Shown one piece after another: positions 56,605-64,000 of a DNA stretch of 64,000 nucleotides. The notes beneath the pieces are model-generated. The model worked only from the letters and a program-made list of their open reading frames with translations. It had not been told where the DNA came from and ran no database searches. The DNA comes from Pseudomonas sp. FP198 (lineage in GTDB: Bacteria; Pseudomonadota; Gammaproteobacteria; Pseudomonadales; Pseudomonadaceae), in the NCBI RefSeq assembly GCF_030687895.1, contig NZ_CP117452.1, forward strand, positions 2,497,501 through 2,561,500, written 5' to 3'. Within the stretch, counting starts at the first letter, position 1; each line of letters starts with the position of its first letter. A program made the translations under genes and the position numbers.

Positions 56605-58107
56605 CTATAGCCAATAGGTCACTGCATACCAGCCGAGGCCGCCCATCACCACCGTATACGGCACGGCCATCCAGACCATCCGACCGTAGGACAGACGGAT
56701 CAGCGGAGCGATCGCCGACGTCAGCAGAAACAGGAACGCTGCCTGGCCGTTTGGCGTGGCGACGCTGGGCAGATTGGTGCCGGTGTTGATGGCGATCGCC
56801 AGGGTCTCGAACTGCTCGCGGCTCATGTGACCGGAAACAAAGGCCTGTTTCACTTCGGTGATGTAGATGGTGGCGACGAAGACGTTGTCGCTGATGGCCG
56901 ACAACAGGCCATTGGCGATGAACAGCATGCCCGGCTGCTGATCGGCCGGCAGGGCCAGGACCCATTGGATCAGCGGTGTAAACAGCTGCTGGTCATGAAT
57001 GACCGCGACCACCGCAAAGAACACCACCAGCAGCGCAGTGAACGGCATGGCGTCCTTGAATGCGCTGCCGAGTCGGTGCTCGTCAGTGATTCCGGTAAAG
57101 GCGGTGATCAGGACGATCACTGCCAGGCCGATCAGGCCGACCTCGGCAATGTGCAACGCCAGGGCGACGATCAGGAGCAGCGCCGCGAGGCCCTGGACGA
57201 TGAGTGCCGCGCGTTGGCGCGCGGTGCGATCGTGATTGTCCTGTTCGGCGTAATCGGCCAGAACCGCTCGCACATTCTCCGGCAGCAGCGTGCCGTAGCC
57301 GAACCAGCGCAGCTTCTCCAGCGCCACGCAGGTCACCAGTCCGGCGACCAGAACCGGCAGCGACACCGGTGCGACCTTGAGGAAGAATTCCGCGAAATGC
57401 CAACCCATTTCATGGCCGATCAGCAGGTTCTGCGGTTCGCCTACCAAGGTACAGACACCCCCCAATGCGGTGCCCACGGCGCCGTGCATGAGCAGGCTGC
57501 GCAAGAACGCGCGGAACTGGTCCAGGTCTTCATGGTGCAGGGAAGGCAGGTCATGGTCTTCATCAACGCTGCTGTCCTGGCGCGGGTCATTGCCGGACGC
57601 AACGCGGTGATACACCGAATAGAACCCGACGGCGGCACTGATGATCACCGCGGTGACCGTCAGTGCATCGAGAAACGCCGAGAGAAACGCCGAGAGAAAG
57701 CAGAACATCAAGGAGAGCAGCGCTTTGGAGCGCACGCCCAGCAGCAGGCGCGAGAACAGGAACAGCAGCAGGTCCTTCATGAAATAGATGCCCGCCACCA
57801 TGAACATCAGCAGCAGGATGACCGGGAAGTTGTGCAGCAGTTCGTCATACAGGGCCTTGGGCGTGGTCATGCCCATGGCCAGGGCTTCGATCATCAATAG
57901 TCCGCCCGGCATCAGCGGGTAGCATTTCAGCGCCATGGCGAGGGTGAAGATGAACTCCACAACCAACAGCCAGCCGGTAACGACCGGGCCGAGTGTGGAC
58001 AACACCACGGCGTTGAGAATCAGGAAGGTGATAATGCACGCCTTGTACCAGCGCGGAGAATGCCCCAGAAAGTTGTGCGCGAACGCTTGAGCCATTGGGC
58101 CGGACAT
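56605..58107 (-). CDS. nhaB: Na+/H+ antiporter NhaB
   Basis: A 500-residue inner-membrane antiporter with about a dozen helices. The sequence near the N-terminus ([14 protein letters not shown]), the [17 protein letters not shown] loop and [20 protein letters not shown] near the C-terminus are landmarks of NhaB, which exports sodium in exchange for protons and supports growth at high salt or alkaline pH. AAGGAG precedes the ATG. It is monocistronic, and the downstream REP doublet marks its 3' side. Confidence 0.95.
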   Translation of the reverse strand: MSGPMAQAFAHNFLGHSPRWYKACIITFLILNAVVLSTLGPVVTGWLLVVEFIFTLAMALKCYPLMPGGLLMIEALAMGMTTPKALYDELLHNFPVILLLMFMVAGIYFMKDLLLFLFSRLLLGVRSKALLSLMFCFLSAFLSAFLDALTVTAVIISAAVGFYSVYHRVASGNDPRQDSSVDEDHDLPSLHHEDLDQFRAFLRSLLMHGAVGTALGGVCTLVGEPQNLLIGHEMGWHFAEFFLKVAPVSLPVLVAGLVTCVALEKLRWFGYGTLLPENVRAVLADYAEQDNHDRTARQRAALIVQGLAALLLIVALALHIAEVGLIGLAVIVLITAFTGITDEHRLGSAFKDAMPFTALLVVFFAVVAVIHDQQLFTPLIQWVLALPADQQPGMLFIANGLLSAISDNVFVATIYITEVKQAFVSGHMSREQFETLAIAINTGTNLPSVATPNGQAAFLFLLTSAIAPLIRLSYGRMVWMAVPYTVVMGGLGWYAVTYWL

Positions 58108-58253
58108 TGGCTGCTCCTTTTAATTAGAAGCGCGCAAATTGCCGTAACAAAAGAGGAATATCAAGCGTGGGCCGGATAAATCCGGCCTCGATGCCGACAA
58201 AGGCTTTCGATCCGATGCCAAACCCGGCAAACAATCACCGGCTGGTCATGGAT

Positions 58254-58520
58254 TTATTCAGGCATCGACCACGATTGCAGCTTGTAACCTTCCTGGCTCA
58301 ACTCGGCACGGGCCTGCTTCAACAGGTCGGCAAGTTGCGCTGGGTCCGTATAGGCACTGCTGGGGATCTGGGTACGGCCGATGTGGGTGTTGGTGCGGTC
58401 GATGACGGTCAGGCTGAGCTCGCCGTTACCGTCTTGTGGCGCCCAGGCAACGCATTGGAAAGGACGGAATGCGCGGTCGGCAATCAAAAGAGCTTCGTTG
58501 ATACGGAGCGGGGCGTTCAT
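58254..58520 (-). CDS. Small conserved hypothetical protein
   Basis: An 88-residue alpha/beta protein (MNAPLRINEALLIADRAF..., ending LQSWSMPE) with no signal peptide, membrane segment or Cys. The ATG at 58520 has GAGAGATAACGCC before it; the frame also opens at 58574 without any site. I recognise no domain, though proteins like it occur widely in Pseudomonas. Confidence 0.72.
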   Translation of the reverse strand: MNAPLRINEALLIADRAFRPFQCVAWAPQDGNGELSLTVIDRTNTHIGRTQIPSSAYTDPAQLADLLKQARAELSQEGYKLQSWSMPE

Positions 58521-58864
58521 GGCGTTATCTCTCAATAGTGCCCAATCAAATGATCTGCCGTCGGTTGGGCGCACCGTGCGGCTGGTTACTTGTACTGATG
58601 TCCCGAACCCGGGAGCGGGTCACACAATCGATGAATAAATTTCGATTTTCTTTCAGACCAGGCTTTCGGAGTTTTGTTTGAAAGGGGGATGAAAGATTCG
58701 CAGCGTGGTGAACTAACGAAACGCCCGCTTATAACCGGTTCTCTGATGTCCTGATAACTAATCGATACAAGCAAGTGTCAAGTTCTTGCTACTGTTACAT
58801 GCAGGTTCGCCAAACGCCTGTTTCTAATCATATTTCCTTATTTTGGCGCCAAGGATCAGTCGTG
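58521..58864. promoter_or_regulatory. AT-rich intergenic region before the sigma-54 activator gene
   Basis: A gap of about 340 bases holding the promoters of the small gene on the left and the activator gene on the right. It is unusually AT-rich in 58620-58850. I see no -24/-12 element or palindrome strong enough to name, and no gene. Confidence 0.4.
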
Positions 58865-60187
58865 ATGGAAACCAGTGCGTTGCGTCGTCTGCTCGTGGTC
58901 GATCCTTGCGATGATTGCTATCGCCTGTTACCGGGTCTGCGCGACATCGGTTGGGACGTCGACAGTTGCTCCCTGGAGCACGCCAGCGACCGGACGTGTG
59001 ACGTCGGCTTGTTGCGCCTGCAGCCTTTTCATCTGGAGCGCCCCGAGGCCGTCAAGGAATTGATTCGCCGCAGCGGCGCCGAGTGGATCGCCGTGCTCAG
59101 CCAGGAAGTGCTGCGCCTGCAAAACGTCGGCGATTTTGTCTGCGAATGGTTTTTTGACTTCCATACCCTGCCGTTCGATGTTTCCCGGGTCCAGGTGACA
59201 TTGGGCCGGGCATTCGGCATGGCGCGGTTAAGGGGACGGGGCGCGGTTCACATCAATCAGCCCGAACATGAGCTGCTGGGCGACAGCAAGCCGATTCGCG
59301 AGCTGCGCAAATTATTGGGCAAGCTGGCCCCCGCCGAGTCACCGGTATTGATTCGAGGCGAAAGCGGCACGGGCAAGGAGTTGGTTGCGCGCACCCTGCA
59401 TTGCCAATCGCACCGGCGCAACAAGCCGTTCATCGCGATAAATTGTGGCGCAATCCCCGAGCACCTGATCCAGTCCGAGCTGTTCGGCCACGAGAAGGGC
59501 GCGTTTACCGGCGCTCATCAACGCAAGATCGGACGGATCGAAGCCGCTCATGGCGGCACGTTGTTTCTCGATGAGATCGGCGATCTGCCGTTGGAGCTGC
59601 AGGCCAACCTGCTGCGTTTTTTGCAGGAAAAGCACATCGAGCGTGTAGGCGGCAGCCAACCGATTGCCGTCGATGTGAGGGTGCTGGCGGCGACGCATGT
59701 CGACCTGGAGGCGGCCATCGAGCACCGGCGTTTTCGTGAGGACCTGTATTACCGCCTCAACGTCTTGCAGGTGGTCATGGCACCGCTGCGCGAACGCCAT
59801 GGCGACCTGTCGATGCTGGCCAGCCACTTTGCCCATTTCTACAGCCACGAAACCGGTCGCCGACCGCGCAGTTTCAGCGAGGATGCGCTAGTGGCGATGG
59901 GCATGCACGACTGGCCCGGCAATGTGCGGGAACTGGCCAACCGCGTCCGTCGCGGCCTGGTGCTGGCCGAAGGGCGGCAGATCGAGGCCCGCGACCTTGG
60001 CCTTGTCGGCCAGCTGGGCGTCGCCGCACCGATGGGTACCCTGGAAGACTACAAGACCCGCGCCGAGCGCCAGGCGTTGAGCGATGTGCTCAACCGCCAC
60101 AGCGATAACCTCAGCGTGGCGGCTCGCGTGCTGGGCGTGTCGCGGCCGACGTTCTATCGGCTGTTGCACAAGCATCAGATTCGCTGA
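58865..60187 (+). CDS. Sigma-54-dependent transcriptional activator (VpsR type)
   Basis: A 440-residue activator. The N-terminal 120 residues form a VpsR-like receiver domain lacking the usual clear phosphorylation signature. The AAA+ domain has Walker A GESGTGKE (165-172), GAFTGA for sigma-54 contact, Walker B LFLDEIGDL, and the arginine finger region; the C-terminal Fis-type HTH is NLSVAARVLGVSRPTFYRLL. VpsR-type proteins often control biofilm and exopolysaccharide genes and may bind c-di-GMP. It lies convergent to fapF, so regulation of the amyloid operon is an inference. ATG with AAGGA. Confidence 0.9.
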   Translation: METSALRRLLVVDPCDDCYRLLPGLRDIGWDVDSCSLEHASDRTCDVGLLRLQPFHLERPEAVKELIRRSGAEWIAVLSQEVLRLQNVGDFVCEWFFDFHTLPFDVSRVQVTLGRAFGMARLRGRGAVHINQPEHELLGDSKPIRELRKLLGKLAPAESPVLIRGESGTGKELVARTLHCQSHRRNKPFIAINCGAIPEHLIQSELFGHEKGAFTGAHQRKIGRIEAAHGGTLFLDEIGDLPLELQANLLRFLQEKHIERVGGSQPIAVDVRVLAATHVDLEAAIEHRRFREDLYYRLNVLQVVMAPLRERHGDLSMLASHFAHFYSHETGRRPRSFSEDALVAMGMHDWPGNVRELANRVRRGLVLAEGRQIEARDLGLVGQLGVAAPMGTLEDYKTRAERQALSDVLNRHSDNLSVAARVLGVSRPTFYRLLHKHQIR

Positions 60188-60210
60188 GCAGCCCAACGAC
60201 CAGTCAAAAA

Positions 60211-60299
60211 GTGGGAGCGAGCCTGCTCGCGAAGGCGGCGGATCAGCCACAATCATGTCGACTGACACACCGTCTTCGCGAGCAGGCTCGCTCCCACAG
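60211..60299. repeat. REP doublet, family B
   Basis: GCGAGCCTGCTCGC and GCGAGCAGGCTCGC in inverted orientation with GTGGGA / TCCCAC ends, between the convergent activator and fapF. Confidence 0.92.
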
Positions 60300-60326
60300 T
60301 GGAATGCCGTGGGGCGTCATCCGGCC

Positions 60327-61610
60327 TTAGAAGTAATACGGCAATTTCAGGCTGAAAGTGAAGTCCGGCGCATCGTCGGTCAGCCCGATGGACAGGTTGG
60401 GCACGATGGTCAGGTTGTCGCTGGCGGCCACCGTCATGCCGATGTTGAAGTAACCGGCGTTGGCGTCGCTGGAGACCACCGATTCCCAGTTCCCGCCGTC
60501 CTGCTTGAGCTTGCTTTGCTTCTGGATCAGGTCCGAGACCGAGAACGACATGCTCATCTTCTCGTTCAAGGCAAAGGCGATGCCCGCGCCGATCTGGAAG
60601 CTGTCGCCGATGCGCACCTTGCCTGGCACTTCCTGGTTGACGGTGGAACTGATGTCGTCGAACGATTCTTCGAAGTTGTGGGTGTAGGACAGGCTGCCGA
60701 ACAGTACAGCCGGGTCGAAGGTCTTGACCAGGGATATACCGGGCGTGATCGACCACACGCCGTTACCGGTGGGCAGGTCTTCCGGCACGAACAGGTTGGT
60801 GTTGGCCTGGGACTGGCGCAGCTTGATGCCGAACGGATCCTTGCCGGTGGGTGCCTTGACGCGCAGGGTCACCACGGCGTCCGGGCTGTTGACCGATTCA
60901 TCCATGAACTTGTACGCAATGCCGAAATTGACGTCGCCGATGGTGGGGTCGCGGGTCACCGTTTCTTCGCTGGTGACGCCGGCCGCGCCCTGGTTGGCGC
61001 CACCGGACTGGTAGGTGGACTCGCGGTAGATCACCGGCACGTTGAGGTCGAACTGCCAGCGATTGTCGAAGTTGTAGCGACCGGTAAGGTCCAGGGTCCA
61101 GGTGTCTGCCTTGATCCGGTCCAGGTTGATGTTGCCAAGGAAAATCGAATCCAGGGCCAGGAAGCCGTTGAGGATCAGTTGCCGGGTGTCGTAGCGCGAG
61201 TAGGTCACGCCGGTTTCGAAGCTGAATTTGCCGCCGCCGAAAAAGCCGCTGGCTTCGTCATACAGGTTGGAGACGCTCTGGGCCGGTTGCGAGTCGTCGG
61301 CCAGGGATTGCCCGTAACCACTGCCACCCGCCGTTGCCGCGCCGCTGCCGGCCACGCCTTGGTTGCCTTTCATGTCGGCGGGAGATTTGGCCAGGCGCTT
61401 GGGCGGCGGGACAGTGGGTTGATCCTCGACCTGGCGGACTCGCTGTTCGAGTACCGCCAGGGCTTTTTGCTGGACCTCGTAGCGTTGCTTGAGCTCGAGA
61501 AGTTCTTGCTTCAGGGCCTCGATGTCCGCGTCCGGTGCCGCTTGCAGCACGGTCGCCGGAAACATCGTGCTTAAACACATCACAGCGCGCAACGATACGG
61601 ATCGATACAT
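60327..61610 (-). CDS. fapF: FapF, outer-membrane exporter of functional amyloid
   Basis: A 427-residue protein: signal peptide (about 1-25), a periplasmic coiled coil (about 28-65, [15 protein letters not shown]), a linker rich in Gly and Ala, and a C-terminal beta-barrel (about 140-427) with alternating strands ending FSLKLPYYF. This is the FapF layout: a trimeric barrel with helical plug that secretes FapB and FapC. Last gene of the leftward fap cluster. AGGGACGG lies upstream of the ATG. Confidence 0.92.
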   Translation of the reverse strand: MYRSVSLRAVMCLSTMFPATVLQAAPDADIEALKQELLELKQRYEVQQKALAVLEQRVRQVEDQPTVPPPKRLAKSPADMKGNQGVAGSGAATAGGSGYGQSLADDSQPAQSVSNLYDEASGFFGGGKFSFETGVTYSRYDTRQLILNGFLALDSIFLGNINLDRIKADTWTLDLTGRYNFDNRWQFDLNVPVIYRESTYQSGGANQGAAGVTSEETVTRDPTIGDVNFGIAYKFMDESVNSPDAVVTLRVKAPTGKDPFGIKLRQSQANTNLFVPEDLPTGNGVWSITPGISLVKTFDPAVLFGSLSYTHNFEESFDDISSTVNQEVPGKVRIGDSFQIGAGIAFALNEKMSMSFSVSDLIQKQSKLKQDGGNWESVVSSDANAGYFNIGMTVAASDNLTIVPNLSIGLTDDAPDFTFSLKLPYYF

Positions 61611-61657
61611 GAAATATGCCGTCCCTAGTTAGCCCAATGATCGGAGATCAGCGTAGT

Positions 61658-62404
61658 TCAATATCCGAGGTTTCGAAGGCCGCGCAGCTGCGTCAGGTTG
61701 CAGTCCAATGCCCCGGCGCTGGGGCCGTTGCTGTTCAGCACCACGTTGAGCTGGGTCATGTTGTTGACCAGGTTGCCGTTGCCCAGCAGGCGGGTGTTTT
61801 GCAGCAAGCCGCCCTGGGCCACCTGTTGCAGGGTGCTGCCCTGGTTGTGGTTGGCCTGGATCGCCATCTGCACGCCGCTGCCGGTGGCGGTGACCGCCAC
61901 GCTGCCGGCGGCGTTGCTGCCGCTGATGGTCTGGCCCTTGTCGAGCAATTGGCCTTGGGCGGGCGCCAGGGCGGGTGCCTGGCTGCTTTCTTTCACGTTG
62001 ATGCTGACATTGTTGTACGCGCTGTTGCCGTCGCCCGCGGCGCGCACGCTCTGGGTTACGCCCTGGCCCGAGCCGAGACCGGCGCCGCCGGTGATCGTGC
62101 CGCCACCCTGTTCGGGGGCGCTGCCGTTGCCGGTCTGCTTGATCGTGGAGACGTAGAACTGCGGTTTGACCGTTGCAGCCTGGATCTGCATGGAACTGGA
62201 AGCGCCGATCAGGTCGCCACTGGCGTTGCGCCAGGTGCTGCTCATGACGATGCCAAAACTGATGACTCGTCCGGGCATGACGTAGCGACCGCGCAGCTCG
62301 GCGAGCTCCTGGTCCTGGACTTCGATGGGTTTGAAACCGGCGTGGGCAAGACCCGACGTCGTTGCGGCCAGGCAGGCCAGCGTGAGCCAGTATGAGCGTT
62401 TCAT
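61658..62404 (-). CDS. fapE: FapE, functional-amyloid accessory protein
   Basis: A 248-residue exported protein: signal peptide (about 1-22, GLAHA), then an Asn/Gln/Ser/Gly-rich, beta-prone mature part ending in a short tail with one Cys (LDCNLTQLRGL). FapE is secreted with the fibres and is thought to be a minor fibre-associated component. GGGAGCAACAG precedes the ATG. It lies 47 bases before fapF and 57 bases after fapD, consistent with one operon. Confidence 0.92.
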   Translation of the reverse strand: MKRSYWLTLACLAATTSGLAHAGFKPIEVQDQELAELRGRYVMPGRVISFGIVMSSTWRNASGDLIGASSSMQIQAATVKPQFYVSTIKQTGNGSAPEQGGGTITGGAGLGSGQGVTQSVRAAGDGNSAYNNVSINVKESSQAPALAPAQGQLLDKGQTISGSNAAGSVAVTATGSGVQMAIQANHNQGSTLQQVAQGGLLQNTRLLGNGNLVNNMTQLNVVLNSNGPSAGALDCNLTQLRGLRNLGY

Positions 62405-62461
62405 CTGTTGCTCCCGGAGCGTCCTGCTCCTTTTGTATTTTTATTGGCAGTTGTTCGGCGA

Positions 62462-63142
62462 TTAGAAAAAGTCGCTCTGGATGAAGCCGAAATCCATCAG
62501 TTCCGCGTCCTTGACCGGGTTAAAACCGTCCAGCTTGTTGCGCGCTGTCAGAGGTTGCGGAGGGCTGCGCAAGGCGTTGGTCTTGTCATAGCCGGGGCCG
62601 ACGATGGCGAAGACAATGCCGTTCCAGCCTTTTACGAATTCGTCATGGGCGTAGCGTTTGTGGCCAAGCACCGGGTCGGCGACATACACCCATCGCTTGT
62701 CCGCCCGCTGCAGCACCACGAAGTGCTTGTAGCCACGAATTTCCATCAGGACCACGACCGGGATCGTCACCGCGGCGAGTTTTTCCGGCGGTATCCGATA
62801 GCCGCGAGCGCGCATGCCGATGGTTTCCACGTAGCGCTTCATGTCCAGCATGGAGAAACCCTGGGTGCGGACCAGATCCTGGTCGGCATTGACCAGCATG
62901 CCCTTGATGACATGTTCTTCGTCGACGTCCAGCCAATAGGCCTGGCGCAACACAGTGGCCAGCGCGGCGGCGCCACAACTGAAATCGGTCTTCTGCTCGA
63001 CGATGTCGCTGAACTTGCGCTCGCGTACGCTTTGCACGGGTTTGTAGACCAGCATGCCGCCAGGCAGGGCGGCGACCGGCATCTGCGCGGCTTCGGTCAA
63101 GCCGGCAAGCAAAACCAACAGGCAAAGGGCAGTCGCACGCAT
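62462..63142 (-). CDS. fapD: FapD, C39-type peptidase of the amyloid operon
   Basis: A 226-residue exported protein (signal peptide to about residue 19) with a C39 papain-like fold. KTDFSCGAAAL has the catalytic Cys56, HFVVLQ the His (about 134), and YVADP the Asp (about 150), so the whole triad is present. FapD is thought to process or regulate Fap components in the periplasm. It is preceded by a REP doublet and a 135-base gap after fapC; the Shine-Dalgarno sequence is weak (AGGCG). Confidence 0.92.
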   Translation of the reverse strand: MRATALCLLVLLAGLTEAAQMPVAALPGGMLVYKPVQSVRERKFSDIVEQKTDFSCGAAALATVLRQAYWLDVDEEHVIKGMLVNADQDLVRTQGFSMLDMKRYVETIGMRARGYRIPPEKLAAVTIPVVVLMEIRGYKHFVVLQRADKRWVYVADPVLGHKRYAHDEFVKGWNGIVFAIVGPGYDKTNALRSPPQPLTARNKLDGFNPVKDAELMDFGFIQSDFF

Positions 63143-63177
63143 GGTCGATACGCCTGGTGATACCCGGGGAAAAGCCC

Positions 63178-63267
63178 CTGTGGGAGCGAGCCTGCTCGCG
63201 ATAGCAGTGTGTCAGACAACACAAAGGTCACTGATCCAATGCTTTCGCGAGCAGGGCTCTTCCACAG
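63178..63267. repeat. REP doublet, family B, inside the fap operon
   Basis: GCGAGCCTGCTCGC is intact on the left; the right arm (GCGAGCAGGGCTCTTCCACAG) has diverged. It lies between fapC and fapD. Confidence 0.85.
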
Positions 63268-63277
63268 GGGGACCTTT

Positions 63278-64000
63278 TTACATGCAAGCCTTGCAGCCGG
63301 CAGCAATCGACAGCGAGTTGCTTTGCTGGTTGCCCACGCCCGCCGACACGTTGGCGCCGCCGTTGCCGGAGAAGCCGTTCATGGAGTTGGTCATGGTGGC
63401 GTTGTTGTAGACCGGATTTTTCCAGCCGTCGCGAGTCAGCACCTGTTGGGTATTGCTGCCGGCAAGTTCGAAAGTGCCCACGGCGGAGAACTTGAACTTG
63501 TCGTCATCGTGACCACCACCGTAACCGCCCTTGTTGCCCCAGCCGCCGTCATCCTCGACGGTACCGGTGCCTTTGGCCTTGAAGGTGCCGGAAGCCTCGG
63601 AGGTGCTGGTGAGGGTGTCGGTCTTGTAGGTCCGCACGCCTTTGTTGTCGACGACAAGGCCGGTGGACGACTGGTCGGCCGCGGCGGAAGCCTGGGCGAC
63701 ACGACCGCCCGATACGGCGATGGCCAGGTTGTTTTTCTGCTGGTTGAAGTTGCCGGCGGTCACGTTGATGCCGATGTTGCCGGAGCCGTTGTTGCCCGCG
63801 CTGGTGAGCGAGGCGTTGTTCTGCGTCGAGTTGTTCTTCACATAGTTGTTGTTATTGACTTGTGTGGCGCTGGACGCTGCGACAGCCGAACCGAAGATGA
63901 AGCTTTCGTCGGCGGTGGCCAGGGCGGCGGCATTGTCTTGCTGATTGCCGTCGCCGGCGGCGATGTTGGCGCCCATATTGCCGTTGCTGCCGTTGAGCGA
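63278..64000 (-). CDS. fapC: FapC, major functional amyloid subunit (5' end outside window)
   Basis: Over 240 residues are visible; the N-terminus is cut by the right edge. Three imperfect amyloid repeats can be seen: GNMGANIAAGDGNQQDN, GNIGINVTAGNFNQQKNN and GGANVSAGVGNQQSNS. They are joined by linkers rich in Ala, Ser, Thr, Gly and Asp. The C-terminus carries the CxxC pair (CKACM) typical of FapB and FapC. FapC forms the bulk of the extracellular biofilm fibre. FapB also has repeats and CxxC, but the long linkers and the position just before fapD favour FapC. Confidence 0.92.
   Translation of the reverse strand, partial: SLNGSNGNMGANIAAGDGNQQDNAAALATADESFIFGSAVAASSATQVNNNNYVKNNSTQNNASLTSAGNNGSGNIGINVTAGNFNQQKNNLAIAVSGGRVAQASAAADQSSTGLVVDNKGVRTYKTDTLTSTSEASGTFKAKGTGTVEDDGGWGNKGGYGGGHDDDKFKFSAVGTFELAGSNTQQVLTRDGWKNPVYNNATMTNSMNGFSGNGGANVSAGVGNQQSNSLSIAAGCKACM

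Overview
The window looks like chromosomal DNA of a Pseudomonas of the P. fluorescens complex. The GC-rich coding style, the Pseudomonas-type order glgX / treY-malQ-treZ / glgA, a pvdQ pyoverdine acylase, a fap functional-amyloid operon, DpkA, a gnd-zwf pair and two abundant families of inverted REP doublets all point that way. I recognise about 55 protein genes, one tRNA-Ser(UGA), one frameshifted gene, and no CRISPR array, insertion sequence or phage block.

Layout. 1-4.2 kb: small Pseudomonas-type hypothetical genes with a Nudix hydrolase and a lipoprotein polysaccharide deacetylase. 4.3-9.8 kb: membrane histidine kinase, SPFH/prohibitin protein, tRNA-Ser, Bax-inhibitor-1 family protein, and a divergent Lrp regulator / EamA transporter pair. 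9.8-16.4 kb: NADP-dependent glyceraldehyde-3-phosphate dehydrogenase, an autotransporter with a glycine-rich repeat passenger, an EEP-family phosphodiesterase, a structured intergenic repeat element, and a PIG-L deacetylase. 16.6-27.6 kb: alpha-glucan/trehalose locus, transcribed leftward (glgA-treZ-malQ-treY-DUF2934-glgX). Overlapping or nearly touching genes suggest one transcript that makes linear glucan, trims it and converts it to trehalose. 28-34.2 kb: hydroxyacid dehydrogenase, exported alpha/beta hydrolase, a frameshifted yqaA-like gene, a DUF411 protein, a chemoreceptor and a small Fur-like regulator.

34.4-42.9 kb is the most accessory-looking part. pvdQ lies convergent to a FecR-type anti-sigma gene. 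The usual sigma-factor partner is missing, and its place is taken by a 1608-residue toxin-like protein with four LYTP-type modules and a C-terminal HELSH metalloprotease-like motif. 43-52.4 kb: dpkA, DUF883 protein, LysR/nitrilase pair, LEA-like lipoprotein, WYL regulator, ZapE-type ATPase, acetyltransferase and CptA phosphoethanolamine transferase. 52.7-58.5 kb: a 57-residue coiled-coil protein, the coupled gnd-zwf-HAD operon and NhaB. 58.9-64 kb: a sigma-54 activator of VpsR type, convergent with fapF-fapE-fapD-fapC. fapC runs off the right edge, so fapA and fapB are probably just outside.

Limits: family assignments rest on recognised motifs and remembered family sequences, not on searches. 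Start codons were chosen from visible Shine-Dalgarno sequences where possible.
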